From Lepiota brunneoincarnata (lineage: Eukaryota; Basidiomycota; Agaricomycetes; Agaricales; Agaricaceae), in assembly GCA_023014365.1 (NCBI GenBank), contig JAEBUN010000024.1, forward strand, positions 1 to 64,000: a DNA stretch of 64,000 nucleotides, in the 5' to 3' direction. Of the stretch, positions 10,374 to 20,000 are shown piece by piece; the first letter of the stretch is position 1, and each line of letters opens with the position of its first letter. A model generated the notes under the pieces. The model saw nothing but the letters and a program-made list of their open reading frames with translations. It did not search any database and was not told the origin of the DNA. Both the position numbers and the translations under genes were made by a program.

Positions 10374-11234
10374 TTTCTGAGCCTGCTAGCTCACTTGCAA
10401 TTGATACAGACAACTGGAGATGGTGTAACTCAGGACAAAGATAGCTTAATAGCTTTACTTACTGAATTTTTGTTTCTAACATGTTAGGATTGTGTTAGTG
10501 TAAGGATTGGACACATGCTGGCAGCAGAGCCACCAATGCACAACCTCTCCTCACCAGTCTGGACAGATATTCCTTAGATGTCTCCTCATCTTTCCCAACC
10601 TGATTTCCCAATTTCAAATTCATCCCATCAATCCTAACATCAAATTCATCCCCACATGAGATATGGATTGCCATGCCACCCCCAACTCTGCATATTGGGC
10701 AGATCTCCAAGGACCTCCTCAAATACCCACTATTCTACTGTATGTACTCATTGTATTTTTTTTTTTCTCTTTTGTCTCCATTTCTTTTCTCTTTTTCTTT
10801 TCATCTCCATTATTCCCCAAACCTATCCCTTGCACTCAAGTTTCATGATTGCAATGTTGTTGAGCTGCTTGATGAGCCATTCAACTGGCTTTTTCTTTTC
10901 TTTCTCTCTTTTATTATTACTACAAATATTCTATTTACCTAAATACAGTTTGAAGGTGTAGAATAAAATCCAGTGAATACAACATGCAGTTTTCACCCAT
11001 CTCCAGTTCCATTTAAGTGCCTATGTGTACTTGTCTCCTCATTATTTATTGTGCTAGGCTCTCAAAACCTCTCTGTTGGAACTCTACTATTTCTGACATC
11101 TCTGAGTCAAAACCCACAATGACCAGCAGTAGTAGCTGTACCTTGGACCCTCCTTCTCAAACATACACCACAAACCTACACTTCAACTGGAGCCCACCAT
11201 AAGGGGGTTTTTGATCCAGTCTTAAAACAAAAAC
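10374..11234. other. CpG-poor transposon-derived spacer, no gene recognised
   Basis: AT- and pyrimidine-rich sequence (a T-rich run near 10757-10803) with only short frames. It begins abruptly at the right TA of Tc1. I see no domain or repeat that names it. Confidence 0.4.
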
Positions 11235-11747
11235 TGTAAGGGCAACCTGGTAGCCATATTGTATTGGCTGAGCAGGGAGAAACCTTAGAGAATTGAGTAA
11301 GGTTTCTCCAAGCTCACCTACACTACTTACATATACTACCTGCTGTAAGGTCCAAATTGAGTAATCTACTTTACATAAATAGCCATGAGGTGTCAGGGAT
11401 GCCTAAAGTGAGTATAGTTGGAAATGGGCTTGGGATAGGGTTGTATGCACCAATGAGGGTTCATCTCTGCATTGGAGGGGTGTAGGAGAGAATTCTGAGT
11501 ACTAGGGTGCTGGAAATCAGATTTCTGGATATAGGGGGGCTGGGGATTGGATTTCCAAGCATTGGGAGGCTGGAAATCAGATTTCTGAGCATAGGGAGGC
11601 TGGAAATTGGATTTCCAAACACAGAGGGACTGGGGATTGCATTTCCAAGTACAGGGAGATTGAGGGTTAGATTTCCAAATGCAAGGAGTCTGGGGATTAG
11701 AATTCTGAATCTGGGGTTGTGGGCAATGACCTGGGGTTCCCCTTAAA
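11235..11747 (-). mobile_element. LTR of family C, copy 2
   Basis: Starts TGTAAGGGCAACC and ends TTCCCCTTAAA (end decayed from TTACA). It contains about seven degenerate 30-bp tandem units around 11510-11710 and the GGAGAAACCTTA hairpin. Same orientation as copy 1. No matching internal gag follows, so it is probably a solo or truncated LTR. Confidence 0.8.
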
Positions 11748-12083
11748 AAAACCACTTCCTAACTGAAACCTTGATCAAAAGGTCCTCCTTGCCATACATA
11801 GTCCACTTGTTGACAACTACCTTCCAGGCCTTACTAGTTTTTTTTCCATCCATTAACTCCCAGATCTGACCTGGCTTCTGATTCCAAATTTGATAATATA
11901 TCTCTGACAATTGACCCCATAATACTGGAGTCATCATCTTAAGCTATGCCTACCAGTCTCCCAGTGACCTTAAATCCCAACTGCATCTGTTTTATAGTGT
12001 TAGATGATACAAACATTGGAAGCACAACAGCCCCTTAACCCTTCTTTGTTTTCCCTAACTGGGGTACTATAGACACTCCAGCA

Positions 12084-13075
12084 GTGCCAGGACATTTTAA
12101 TTTTCCAGCACTGGCACCAGCACCAGCAACAGCCTCAGTAGTTTTTCATTCCACTCAATCCATGCCCAGCCTACATGATAGAGGAGTTCCAAAATTTGAT
12201 GGCCACCCATTATCCTTCCAACAATTCCTGAATGAGGTAGAGGTATTGGGAGGGTCTTGCAGTTTGTCCCAGAGAGAGCTAATTGAGCACACTTTGCATT
12301 ATCTTGAATGGAGGGAATATAAGACTTGGAAAAGCTGTCCATCTATTACAGGAGGGAATTGGGGTGCCTTCAAGCATGAAATGTTACCTGGGTTAGGGGT
12401 TCACTCTTGAGTAGTACAGTGTTCAAGGCAAGATATCTATACAGACTTGGTCTTGTCCTACTAGGCATGACTTAGAGATGACAGAGCACTATAAGTCCAG
12501 CCAGTTTAAGGCAAAGAGGTATAGGAGGCAAGAACTTTATAACACTAAGATAAGGATATATGGTAATATACTGTATCCTTATATACTTCTGAGTGTGGCT
12601 ATGTTCCTACTATAAAAGTCTGGACCAAAGTGACTATGAGTCAGAGATAAGAGAGCAAGTCATAAGCTAAATATAGTCCTTCTGATGTACACTACTGATT
12701 GTTTCAGAGTGACATATGACATGGGAAACTAAGCTAAACATAACTGTCCTTCTGATCTAGAATTCTGATAACATGAAATCATAGAATTGTATCCAGGGGC
12801 AGATGAAAGTAGAAAGTACACCCCTACCAATCTCAACATCATAGCCAACAAACAATCTAGGGAGCCCATGCAATCATGGTATTAGTTCAGCAAGTACTCT
12901 CAAAATTTTGTTACAGTTTCTGACTGGCTTGTTGCACAAAATGAGGTATCTCTCAAAGAAAGGGATGCTATGTTCCTCAAAGGCTTCAATTGAGAATTCT
13001 GTGATTGACTCACATCAAGGCTCCAAGTAAAGCAACCAGACCATCCAAAACACTGAGGATAGAGTATGAGTAATG
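12084..13075 (+). pseudogene. Gag-like remnant of another gypsy element, split by a solo LTR
   Basis: The frame from 12084 shows FDGHPLSFQQFLNEVE, typical of fungal gypsy Gag N-terminal regions. It stops at the solo LTR-B insertion (12382-12773). After removing that LTR and one TGAAA copy it continues as IIELYPGADESRKYT and DWLVAQNEVSLKERDAMFL up to about 12985, then decays. No zinc knuckle or pol follows. The flanking 11748-12083 shows no recognisable content. Confidence 0.6.
12382..12773 (+). mobile_element. Solo LTR of family B (old)
   Basis: Starts TGTTACCTGGG, ends GATAACA, flanked by TGAAA at 12377-12381 and 12774-12778. Compared with the young LTR at 15295 nearly every CG is TG or CA. 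Confidence 0.93.
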
Positions 13076-13337
13076 TTGTAGATGCAGCTAGATTCCTTCT
13101 TATATCTAATTCTGTAGCTGCTGAGATAGGCTCTTATCTTCTCACATGCCATTCCCAACCCCACTTCAACATTTCAGCAGCACCAGCACTGGTAGCACCA
13201 CATGAGACCTTTAATACTGTCTAGTTTAGAACAGATTATGGTATCTGACACATTCATTTCAAAGCTCACATCAAAGCTCAGTATCAGCCATAACAACAAT
13301 AATCATAGCTAAGGAAACTTACCCATGGTACAGCATA

Positions 13338-13755
13338 TGTAAGGGCGACCTGGCCGCCATGTTGCATCAGCTGAGCAGGGAGAAACCTTAGAGAATCAAG
13401 TAAGGTTTCTCCAAGCTCACCTACACTACTTATACTACCTGCCATAAGGTCCAAGTTGAGTAATCTACTCTACATAAATGGCTGTGAGGTGTCAGGGATG
13501 CCTAAAGTAAGTATAGTTGGGAATGGGCTCAGGATAGGGTCATGCATGCCAGTGAGGGTTCACGTCTGCATTGGAGGGGTGTAGGAGGGAATTCCAAGTA
13601 CTGGGGTGTTGGGGGACAGATTTCCAAGCATTGGGAGGCTGGGGATTAGATTTCCGAGTGCAGGAAGGCTGGAAATTGGATTTCTGGGTGCAGGAAGTCT
13701 GGGAATCAGAATTCCGAATCTGCAGTTGTGAGCAATAACCTGGAGTTCCCCTTGA
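13338..13755 (-). mobile_element. LTR of family C, copy 3 (short)
   Basis: Starts TGTAAGGGCGACC. The right end reads GAGTTCCCCTTGA, so the terminal CA is lost or truncated. It has fewer 30-bp tandem units than copy 2, which explains most of its shorter length. Confidence 0.75.
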
Positions 13756-14078
13756 GCATAGAGCTGCTTTCTACACCTCAGGACCCCCATGTCCTTGACT
13801 CAATGGATGTTTTGGATGCCTCAATCTCAACCACTTCCACTGAAACTACCCAATGATTGTGGACTACATTGCTTGAGGACTTTACAAGCAAGATGAATTT
13901 GGAAGAGTTGTATTGAATGATGGGATCATGGTGATGTTCTGTGTTGCTCCAGGTGGATGTATTAAAGAGGATATAGACAACTAGCACAAGTCTCACACAC
14001 AGCCCACAGTTTTAACTAACATCCTCAAAGTATCCCCATCCCCAGCCCAGCAATATCACTACTCAGTCACAGACACCC
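13756..14078. other. Spacer between inverted family C LTRs
   Basis: About 320 bp of CpG-poor sequence between copy 3 and the inverted copy 4. No ORF or repeat recognised. Confidence 0.4.
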
Positions 14079-14606
14079 TGTAAGGGGGAACTCCAGGTCA
14101 CTGCTCACAACCTCAAATATGGAACTCTGATTCTCAAACTTTCTGTGTTGAGAAATCCAATCCCCCAACTCCTTGTACTTGGAAATCTGATTCTCAACCT
14201 CCCCATGCTCAGAAATCCAATTTTCAGCCCTCCTGCATCTGGAAATCAGATCCCCAGCCTCCCTGGGTCCAGAAATCTGTCTCCTGGCACTCCAGTGCTT
14301 GGAATTTCCTCCTACACCCCTCCAATGCAGATGCAAACTCTCACTGGTGCATGCAACCCTATCCCAAGCCCATTCCTGACTATACCCACTTTAGACATTC
14401 CTGACACCTCATGGCCTTTTATGTAGAGTAGATTACTCAACTTGGACCTTACAGCAGGTAGTATAAGTAGTGTAGGTGAGCTTGGAGAAACCTTACTTGA
14501 TTCTTTAAGATTTCTCTCTGCTCAGGTATGTAATTAGGTAGAAGTCCAGAAATAACACTTAGGTGCTGCTCAGCCAATGCAATGTGACAACTAGGTTGCC
14601 CTTATA
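14079..14606 (+). mobile_element. LTR of family C, copy 4 (5' LTR of gypsy G2)
   Basis: Inverted relative to the other three copies. Starts TGTAAGGGGGAACTCC and ends GTTGCCCTTATA. Right after it comes GAAGAATTAAGTCTATTCC, homologous to the sequence that follows the G1 LTR on the minus strand, so this is the 5' LTR of a second member of the same family. TATAAG at 14462-14467 and ACTTGATTC at 14495-14503 repeat the self-primer layout; GAATTAAGT at 14610-14618 pairs with it except for one G:T. Confidence 0.83.
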
Positions 14607-15294
14607 GAAGAATTAAGTCTATTCCTAGAGGACTGGCTGTTGACAACACCTAGACAAGTTACACCACTTCTCCCATGCCAACCATACTCTTCCTCTACCT
14701 TCTGGTACCCCCTCCAAAATGTTCCAAGAGCAGCAGCAGCAACCACCAACTCAAATGACCATTGAAGAAGCTATAGGCTCACTACTCACAGACATGGCAG
14801 CTGTACAGGCCCAACAAGCTGAAGCTGAATGGAACATGATAGACACAGTAAATGGCATATGTGACATACTCTGAAACCTCATGGACTCAGTAGGACATCA
14901 ACACCCAAATACCCCTCTTCCATCTCAGCTATGCCCCTCAACAGAGGAGAATATGAATCCAAAGCTGCTGTCCATGACTCCTCTCCTCCCACTCACCATC
15001 CTTGTCTACCATCACCTCTACTACACACCTCTACCAAAGCTAAGGTAGCAACCCCACCCAAATTTGATGGAGAATATACCAGCTCTACATTAGGCTCTTA
15101 GCAGATCAATTCTGTTCCAATGAACAGAAAATACTGTAGATTCTCTCTCACATGAAGTTGGGACATGCAGTGCAGTAGGCTAACAATGTATTCTGTTTGG
15201 AAGCCAACATTGGCAGATTTCCATTTATGAACTGGTGGGACTTCACTGAACAATTCAAGGATTGGTTTTTCTCTATCAATGCTGAAGCCAATGT
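14607..15294 (+). pseudogene. Gypsy G2 gag, 5' part (interrupted by the family B element)
   Basis: Degraded Gag frame homologous to minus-strand G1 Gag (5450-4800): QPPTQMTIEEAIGSLLTDMA near 14740, then ATPPKFDGE near 15050 and NWWDFTEQFKDWFF at about 15220-15261. It is cut at 15294 by the young element and continues at 23491. Numerous stops; CpG-poor. Confidence 0.8.
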
Positions 15295-15680
15295 TGTTAC
15301 CCGGGTTAGGGGTTCGCTCTTGAGTAGCACGGCGTTCGTGGCAAGATGTCTATACAGACTTGGTCTTGTCCTACTAGGCGTGACTTAGAGACGACGGAGC
15401 ACTATAGTCCAGCCGATTTAAGGGCAAAGAAGTATAGGAGGCAAGAACTGTATAACACTAAGATAAGGATACAAGGTATTGTACTGTATCCTTATATACT
15501 TCTAAGTGTGGCTGTGCTCCTACTATAATAGTCCAGACCGGGGTAGCTATGAGTCAGAGATAAGAAAACATGAGGCATATACTAAGAATAGTCCTTCTGA
15601 TGTACACTACTGATAGTTTCATAGTGACATGGGAATATGAGCTAAAATTAACTGTCCTTCTGATGTGGTTTCTGATAACA
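15295..15680 (-). mobile_element. 3' LTR of the young chromovirus
   Basis: TGTTACCCGGG to GATAACA on the plus strand, no difference seen from 23100-23485. It is the 3' LTR because genes run on the minus strand. Confidence 0.95.
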
Positions 15681-15717
15681 TTAGGTCCGTTTCTAGAGTT
15701 GTTTTCCATACAACTCG

Positions 15718-16986
15718 TTAGTTTCCTTCTTCCGGGTATTCGGTTAAGTAGTTTGGTTCGTAGTAATCGATCTGGGGTAAATCGGTGGAGTCTGGTCTGG
15801 GGGGAATGACGGGGGAGAAGGTAGGAGTGGGAGTTCTGTGAAGATCGAGTGCGGTGGCGGTTCCTGGGGATGGGGGCTGTCCTGGGTAAAAGATATCATA
15901 GAGAAGGCGTCTGAAGTGGGGACTTTCGATTCTTTCTTCTGGTGGGGTGAGTTGGTTCGTTTCAGAAGGAACCACATGGTTCTCCTGTGATGTTTGATTC
16001 AGCCACATCATCGTAGCATTCCTCGTAATAATCGTCGTGGGTGAGGTCGATGTATCGATGGTGAGTTGTGGGAGTGGTCGAGGGACGGGTTGTAGGATTT
16101 CTGGAGTAGGGGGCGTGTCGAGTCTTTCGACTTGGGCATTCGGTTCGTTTATGGCGCGGTTGGAAGACGGCGCAATGGGGGCATCTGTATTTGATGCAAT
16201 CGTATGAGTAGTGTCCTGGGGCGTATTGTTTACATCCGAGACAGGCAAATTGGGGGCAATCCATGGCCCAGTGTCCTGTGTGTCTGCATTGGATGCAGAC
16301 CGATCTGTCGGTGGTTCGGGGGTTGGTTCGCTGGTGAATGGGATTGGGGGAGTTCCGAATCGGGACGTTGTTACTGGTGACGGTGTGGGTGGTGTCTTTG
16401 GTGGGGGTGAGAAGTCTGAAGGGATTTCTGATACTGGTGGGCTTTCTTCCCTTGCTGGGGGCGGTGGTGATGATAGCGGCAGTGGTCGTCGTGGTAGTGG
16501 TGGGGATGGTTGTGGTGGGGGGCTGCGAGGTATGTACCTCATTTCGTTTGGGTAAGTTCTTCGACACCTCGGACATGAGGCCCGATCTTGAGCGGAGAAG
16601 TCGCTCGAGTGATTCTGCCCAGGCACGTTGCGTATTGTACGCAGTAGCGAGAGCCTTAGTCTGTCGTACGTGGTGGGTATAGTCGTACCAGAGTTGTCGG
16701 TCGTATTCTGAAATTGGAGTGTGTTCCAATTTAATCGTAAAGGCTCCGTCGGTGGCAGCCTCGCGCAGATCTCCGTCAGAAGGGTGATCTGGTCCATATA
16801 ATCGTACTCCAGCTGTATGGTATCTAAGGGAGGCAGCTGGGGCGGCTGTTGGTTCTGGGGTGTCATTGGGGTCGGGGGTCTCGTCCCTAGGGGAGGCGTA
16901 TGTTGCGGCGAAGGTGTGAGAGGGGGTGTAGGGAGACGGGGCTGGAACGGGAGTTGTTTGAAGTGTTGTATGTTCGACGCTTGCAT
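15718..16986 (-). CDS. ORF4 of the chromovirus: Pro-rich, overlaps ORF3 in another frame
   Basis: An ATG-initiated (16986) open frame of 422 codons ends only 38 bp before the 3' LTR. It overlaps ORF3 over 15962-16986 in a different frame and extends alone over 15718-15961. The protein is rich in Pro, Ser and Thr with short PPSP tracts, has a possible metal pair CPRCRR near the middle, and an acidic, Tyr-rich tail (DYYEPNYLTEYPEEGN). I do not recognise a domain. Long overlap of two open frames in Pro-rich DNA can arise by chance because such codons shift into open frames, but the unique tail looks protein-like. Could be an overprinted accessory protein or a spliced or frameshifted extension of ORF3. 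Confidence 0.45.
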   Translation of the reverse strand: MQASNIQHFKQLPFQPRLPTPPLTPSPQHTPPLGTRPPTPMTPQNQQPPQLPPLDTIQLEYDYMDQITLLTEICARLPPTEPLRLNWNTLQFQNTTDNSGTTIPTTYDRLRLSLLRTIRNVPGQNHSSDFSAQDRASCPRCRRTYPNEMRYIPRSPPPQPSPPLPRRPLPLSSPPPPAREESPPVSEIPSDFSPPPKTPPTPSPVTTSRFGTPPIPFTSEPTPEPPTDRSASNADTQDTGPWIAPNLPVSDVNNTPQDTTHTIASNTDAPIAPSSNRAINEPNAQVERLDTPPTPEILQPVPRPLPQLTIDTSTSPTTIITRNATMMWLNQTSQENHVVPSETNQLTPPEERIESPHFRRLLYDIFYPGQPPSPGTATALDLHRTPTPTFSPVIPPRPDSTDLPQIDYYEPNYLTEYPEEGN

Positions 16987-17086
16987 TGTTTATGATAACG
17001 ACGGAGGATGATGAGGAGGTTGGTGAAGGTGTTGTTGAGAAAGGGGGAGTAGTTTGGGGGCAAGTGAGGTCGAGGTTCATGGGCAT
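15962..17086 (-). CDS. ORF3 of the chromovirus: zinc-knuckle protein downstream of pol
   Basis: 374 codons from ATG 17086, beginning three bases after the pol stop and in the same frame. The first 90 residues are Thr/Pro/Ser-rich. Residues 97-175 (YGPDHPSDGDLREAATDGAF and an alpha-helical stretch) look folded. Residues 264-277 form a CCHC knuckle (CIQCRHTGHWAMDC), followed by two further Cys/His clusters at 282-297 and 302-317. A nucleic-acid-binding, Gag-like role is plausible. Gypsy elements normally end pol with integrase or chromodomain; an extra zinc-knuckle ORF after it is uncommon. Expression could be by reinitiation, readthrough of the pol TAA, or splicing. Confidence 0.75.
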   Translation of the reverse strand: MPMNLDLTCPQTTPPFSTTPSPTSSSSSVVIINNASVEHTTLQTTPVPAPSPYTPSHTFAATYASPRDETPDPNDTPEPTAAPAASLRYHTAGVRLYGPDHPSDGDLREAATDGAFTIKLEHTPISEYDRQLWYDYTHHVRQTKALATAYNTQRAWAESLERLLRSRSGLMSEVSKNLPKRNEVHTSQPPTTTIPTTTTTTTAAIITTAPSKGRKPTSIRNPFRLLTPTKDTTHTVTSNNVPIRNSPNPIHQRTNPRTTDRSVCIQCRHTGHWAMDCPQFACLGCKQYAPGHYSYDCIKYRCPHCAVFQPRHKRTECPSRKTRHAPYSRNPTTRPSTTPTTHHRYIDLTHDDYYEECYDDVAESNITGEPCGSF

Positions 17087-17089
17087 CTT

Positions 17090-20000
17090 TTAAGTATGTT
17101 TGTTGTGGGAGCGAAGTTGTCTTTGGCTGGTTCTGGTGGGTTCCTGTTCTTTCTGGGGAATTCCATGAGCTTCTTTATACTCGGTCAAGTATTCTTTGGC
17201 GTTTTCATGAAGTGTTTTGTCGGTGATCCATTCGTTCTCCGTGTGGGAGTATCCTTTCCATTTGACATAGTATTGGAGTTTTCCACGATGTTGTTGGTGG
17301 TTTAGAATGGCTTCTATTTCATATTCTTCTTCTTCATTGATGATGTCTGGTGGTGGTGGGGTCGGATGAGATCCGTATGCTTCTGTTTTGGTATATGGGG
17401 TTAGAAGATTTCTGTGGAATATTGGATGTATCTTCCATTTGATCGGAAGTTTTAGTTTGTAGGTGAGTGGTGATAGGACTTCCGTGATAAAGAAGGGTCC
17501 TAGTTGTTTTGGGGATATTTTGTTGGAGATGAAGGGAAGTTTGAGGTTCTTGGCTTCTAGCCATACTTTTTGACGTGTTTCAAGGGGTTTGACAGTTCTT
17601 CTGGTTCTTTGTTTCATAATGTCGGCGGAGAGTTGATGTGCCGTGTGTGCTTCTTTTCTGGCATCATCAAGGAGTCTGATGCGTTCGTCTACTGATGGAA
17701 AGTTCGATGTTTCCATTACCGTGGGTATCGGTGGGGGGTTGTATCCCATGATTAGTTCAAATGGGGATTTTTGCCTCAAGGCATGTATTTTGGAGTTATG
17801 TGCGAACTCGGCAATAGGGAGGGTTTCTGACCAGTCAAGGGGATTCCTGGTGCAGTATATGGCAAGATAGGTTTCGATTTCTTGATTGTATCGTTCTGTG
17901 GAACCATCTGTTTGGGGATGGTATGCGGTTGAAAATGCCTGTTGGATGTTAAGGCGTTTGGCTAGTTGTCGGAGGGAGTTGGCGGCAAATCTGGGGTCTC
18001 GATCAGATATGATTTTGTCGGGTAGTCCGAATCTGGTGAAGACTTTTTCTATTAATAGTCGTCCGATGTCATCGGCGTTTGATCGATCTGAGGTTGGGAT
18101 GAAAATTACCCCCTTCGTAAGGCCGTGGTCCACCACGGACAGTATCGCATTGTGTCCGGCGCTAGGCGGTAGACCGGTGATAAGATCCCATGAGATCTGG
18201 GCAAATGGGCGTTTAGAGGATGGCGGAGGGATCGGTTGAGTCGGCGCGCGATCCGGTCTGCGTATGATTTTGTGTTGCTGACACTCTGGACAGCCTTTAA
18301 CGTAGTTCTTTATGAATGTCGACATTCCTGGCCAATATACTTCTTTCTTGGCGAGGCGGTATGTTTCTTGTTCTCCAGGGTGACCACGTGTAGGATGGTC
18401 GTGGTATCTTGCGATGACATCGCGTCTGAGTTGGAGGTCTTCTGGAATGATGACACGTTCTTGGAACATGAGGAGTGAACCGTTCGGGGTTGGAAACGTT
18501 CCGAAGTCTTTATCGGCGGCATTAGGGTGGGCTTCTTTTAGGAGTTTGAACGCTTCGGTGGTTCTAGCGTTGTATTTTGGTGATTCTGTGATTCTTTCTT
18601 GGAGTTCCATATCGACGGTGGCGATAAAGAGGTGTTCTGGGAATATTGTGATCAGGTTTTGATCTTCTATGTCGGCGGTGGCGACAAAGAGGTTATTTGG
18701 AAGCATGGTGATGTCTTCGTTATCGTTATCCTCGTCAGGGATATGGTCTGGACGTCTTGATAAGGCGTCTGGTGCAGGGATCTTTGATCCTGGGACGTGT
18801 TCTAATTTGAAGTTGTAATCAGCGAGGGTCTGTACCCATCGTGCTTGTCGGCGGTTGATTTTCTGGGGTTTACGCCAGTAGGTTAGGTTTTGGTGGTCCG
18901 TTCTGATACGGATAGTATGGGGGCTGCCAAGGAGGTAGTGGCGCCATTCTTCGAGGGCTCGGATAATAGCGAGGAGTTCTCTGTCGTAGATGTCATAATT
19001 GCGTTCCGCTGGTCCGAACGTCTTTGAATAGAATGATACGGGTTTCCGTATTCCGTTGATGTCGTATTGATACAGGACAGCTCCTGATGCGAATTTAGAG
19101 GCATCGGCTTCTATTTCGAAGGGTTTTGTGGAGTCGGGCATGAGGAGTACCGGTTCCTTTAAGAATTCGTTTTTGAGCGTTTCGAACGCTTTCTGTTGTT
19201 CTTCTTTCCATTCGAATTTGTTTGATTTGGAAAGGAGTTGGTTCAGGGGTTTGGTATGGTGGGAGTAGTTGCGGATGAACTTCCGGTAGAAGTTGCAGAA
19301 TCCGATGAATTTCCGAATATGTCGGACTGTTTTTGGTAATGGCCAGTCTTCTATTCCCTTGAGTTTTCTGGGATCCATTTTGATCTCGTCTGGCGTGATG
19401 ATCATGCCGAGGTATTCGAGTCGTTGTTTGTTGAACTTGCATTTTTCCGTTTTAAGGTAGAGGTTGTTTTCCTGCAGGATTTGCAGTACTTTTTCTGTGA
19501 GTCGGTCGGTTTCCTCTTGGGTTTTTCCATAGATTAGGATGTCATCCATGTAGATGATGATTCCTCCTTTCTCCATTATTTCGGAGAATAATGTGTCCAT
19601 CATATGTTGGAACGTCGCGGGACTGTTGCAAAGTCCGAAGAACATAACAGTTGGTTCGAAAAGACCCATGGGAGTCTTGAACGCTGCTTTCCATTGGTCG
19701 CCATCTTTGATTCTGACGTTATTGTATCCTAGGCGGACGTCGAGCTTAGTGAAATACTTAGCTCCTTTGAGTTTGTCCATGATAGAGGAAATCATGGGAA
19801 TTGGGTAGGCATTTTTGACAGTGTGATCGTTTAGATAACGATAGTCTTGGCAGGGTCGGAGGTCTCCTCCTTTCTTGGCAATGAAGAAGAAGGGTGATGC
19901 CATAGGGGATTTTGAGGGGCGGATGTAGCCTTTTCGGAGGTTTTCGTCTATGAATTCTTTCAATGCTTTTTCTTCGGCAGGTGCCACTTGATAAGGTTTC

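Noticed and set aside
11510..11710. CRISPR-like array of about 30-bp units
   Set aside because: Units abut without spacers of constant length, lie inside an LTR repeated four times, and the genome is eukaryotic.
1146..15294. RIP (repeat-induced point mutation) as cause of decay
   Set aside because: Changes visible between LTR-B copies fall at CpG, not mainly at CpA, and host features point to a basidiomycete.
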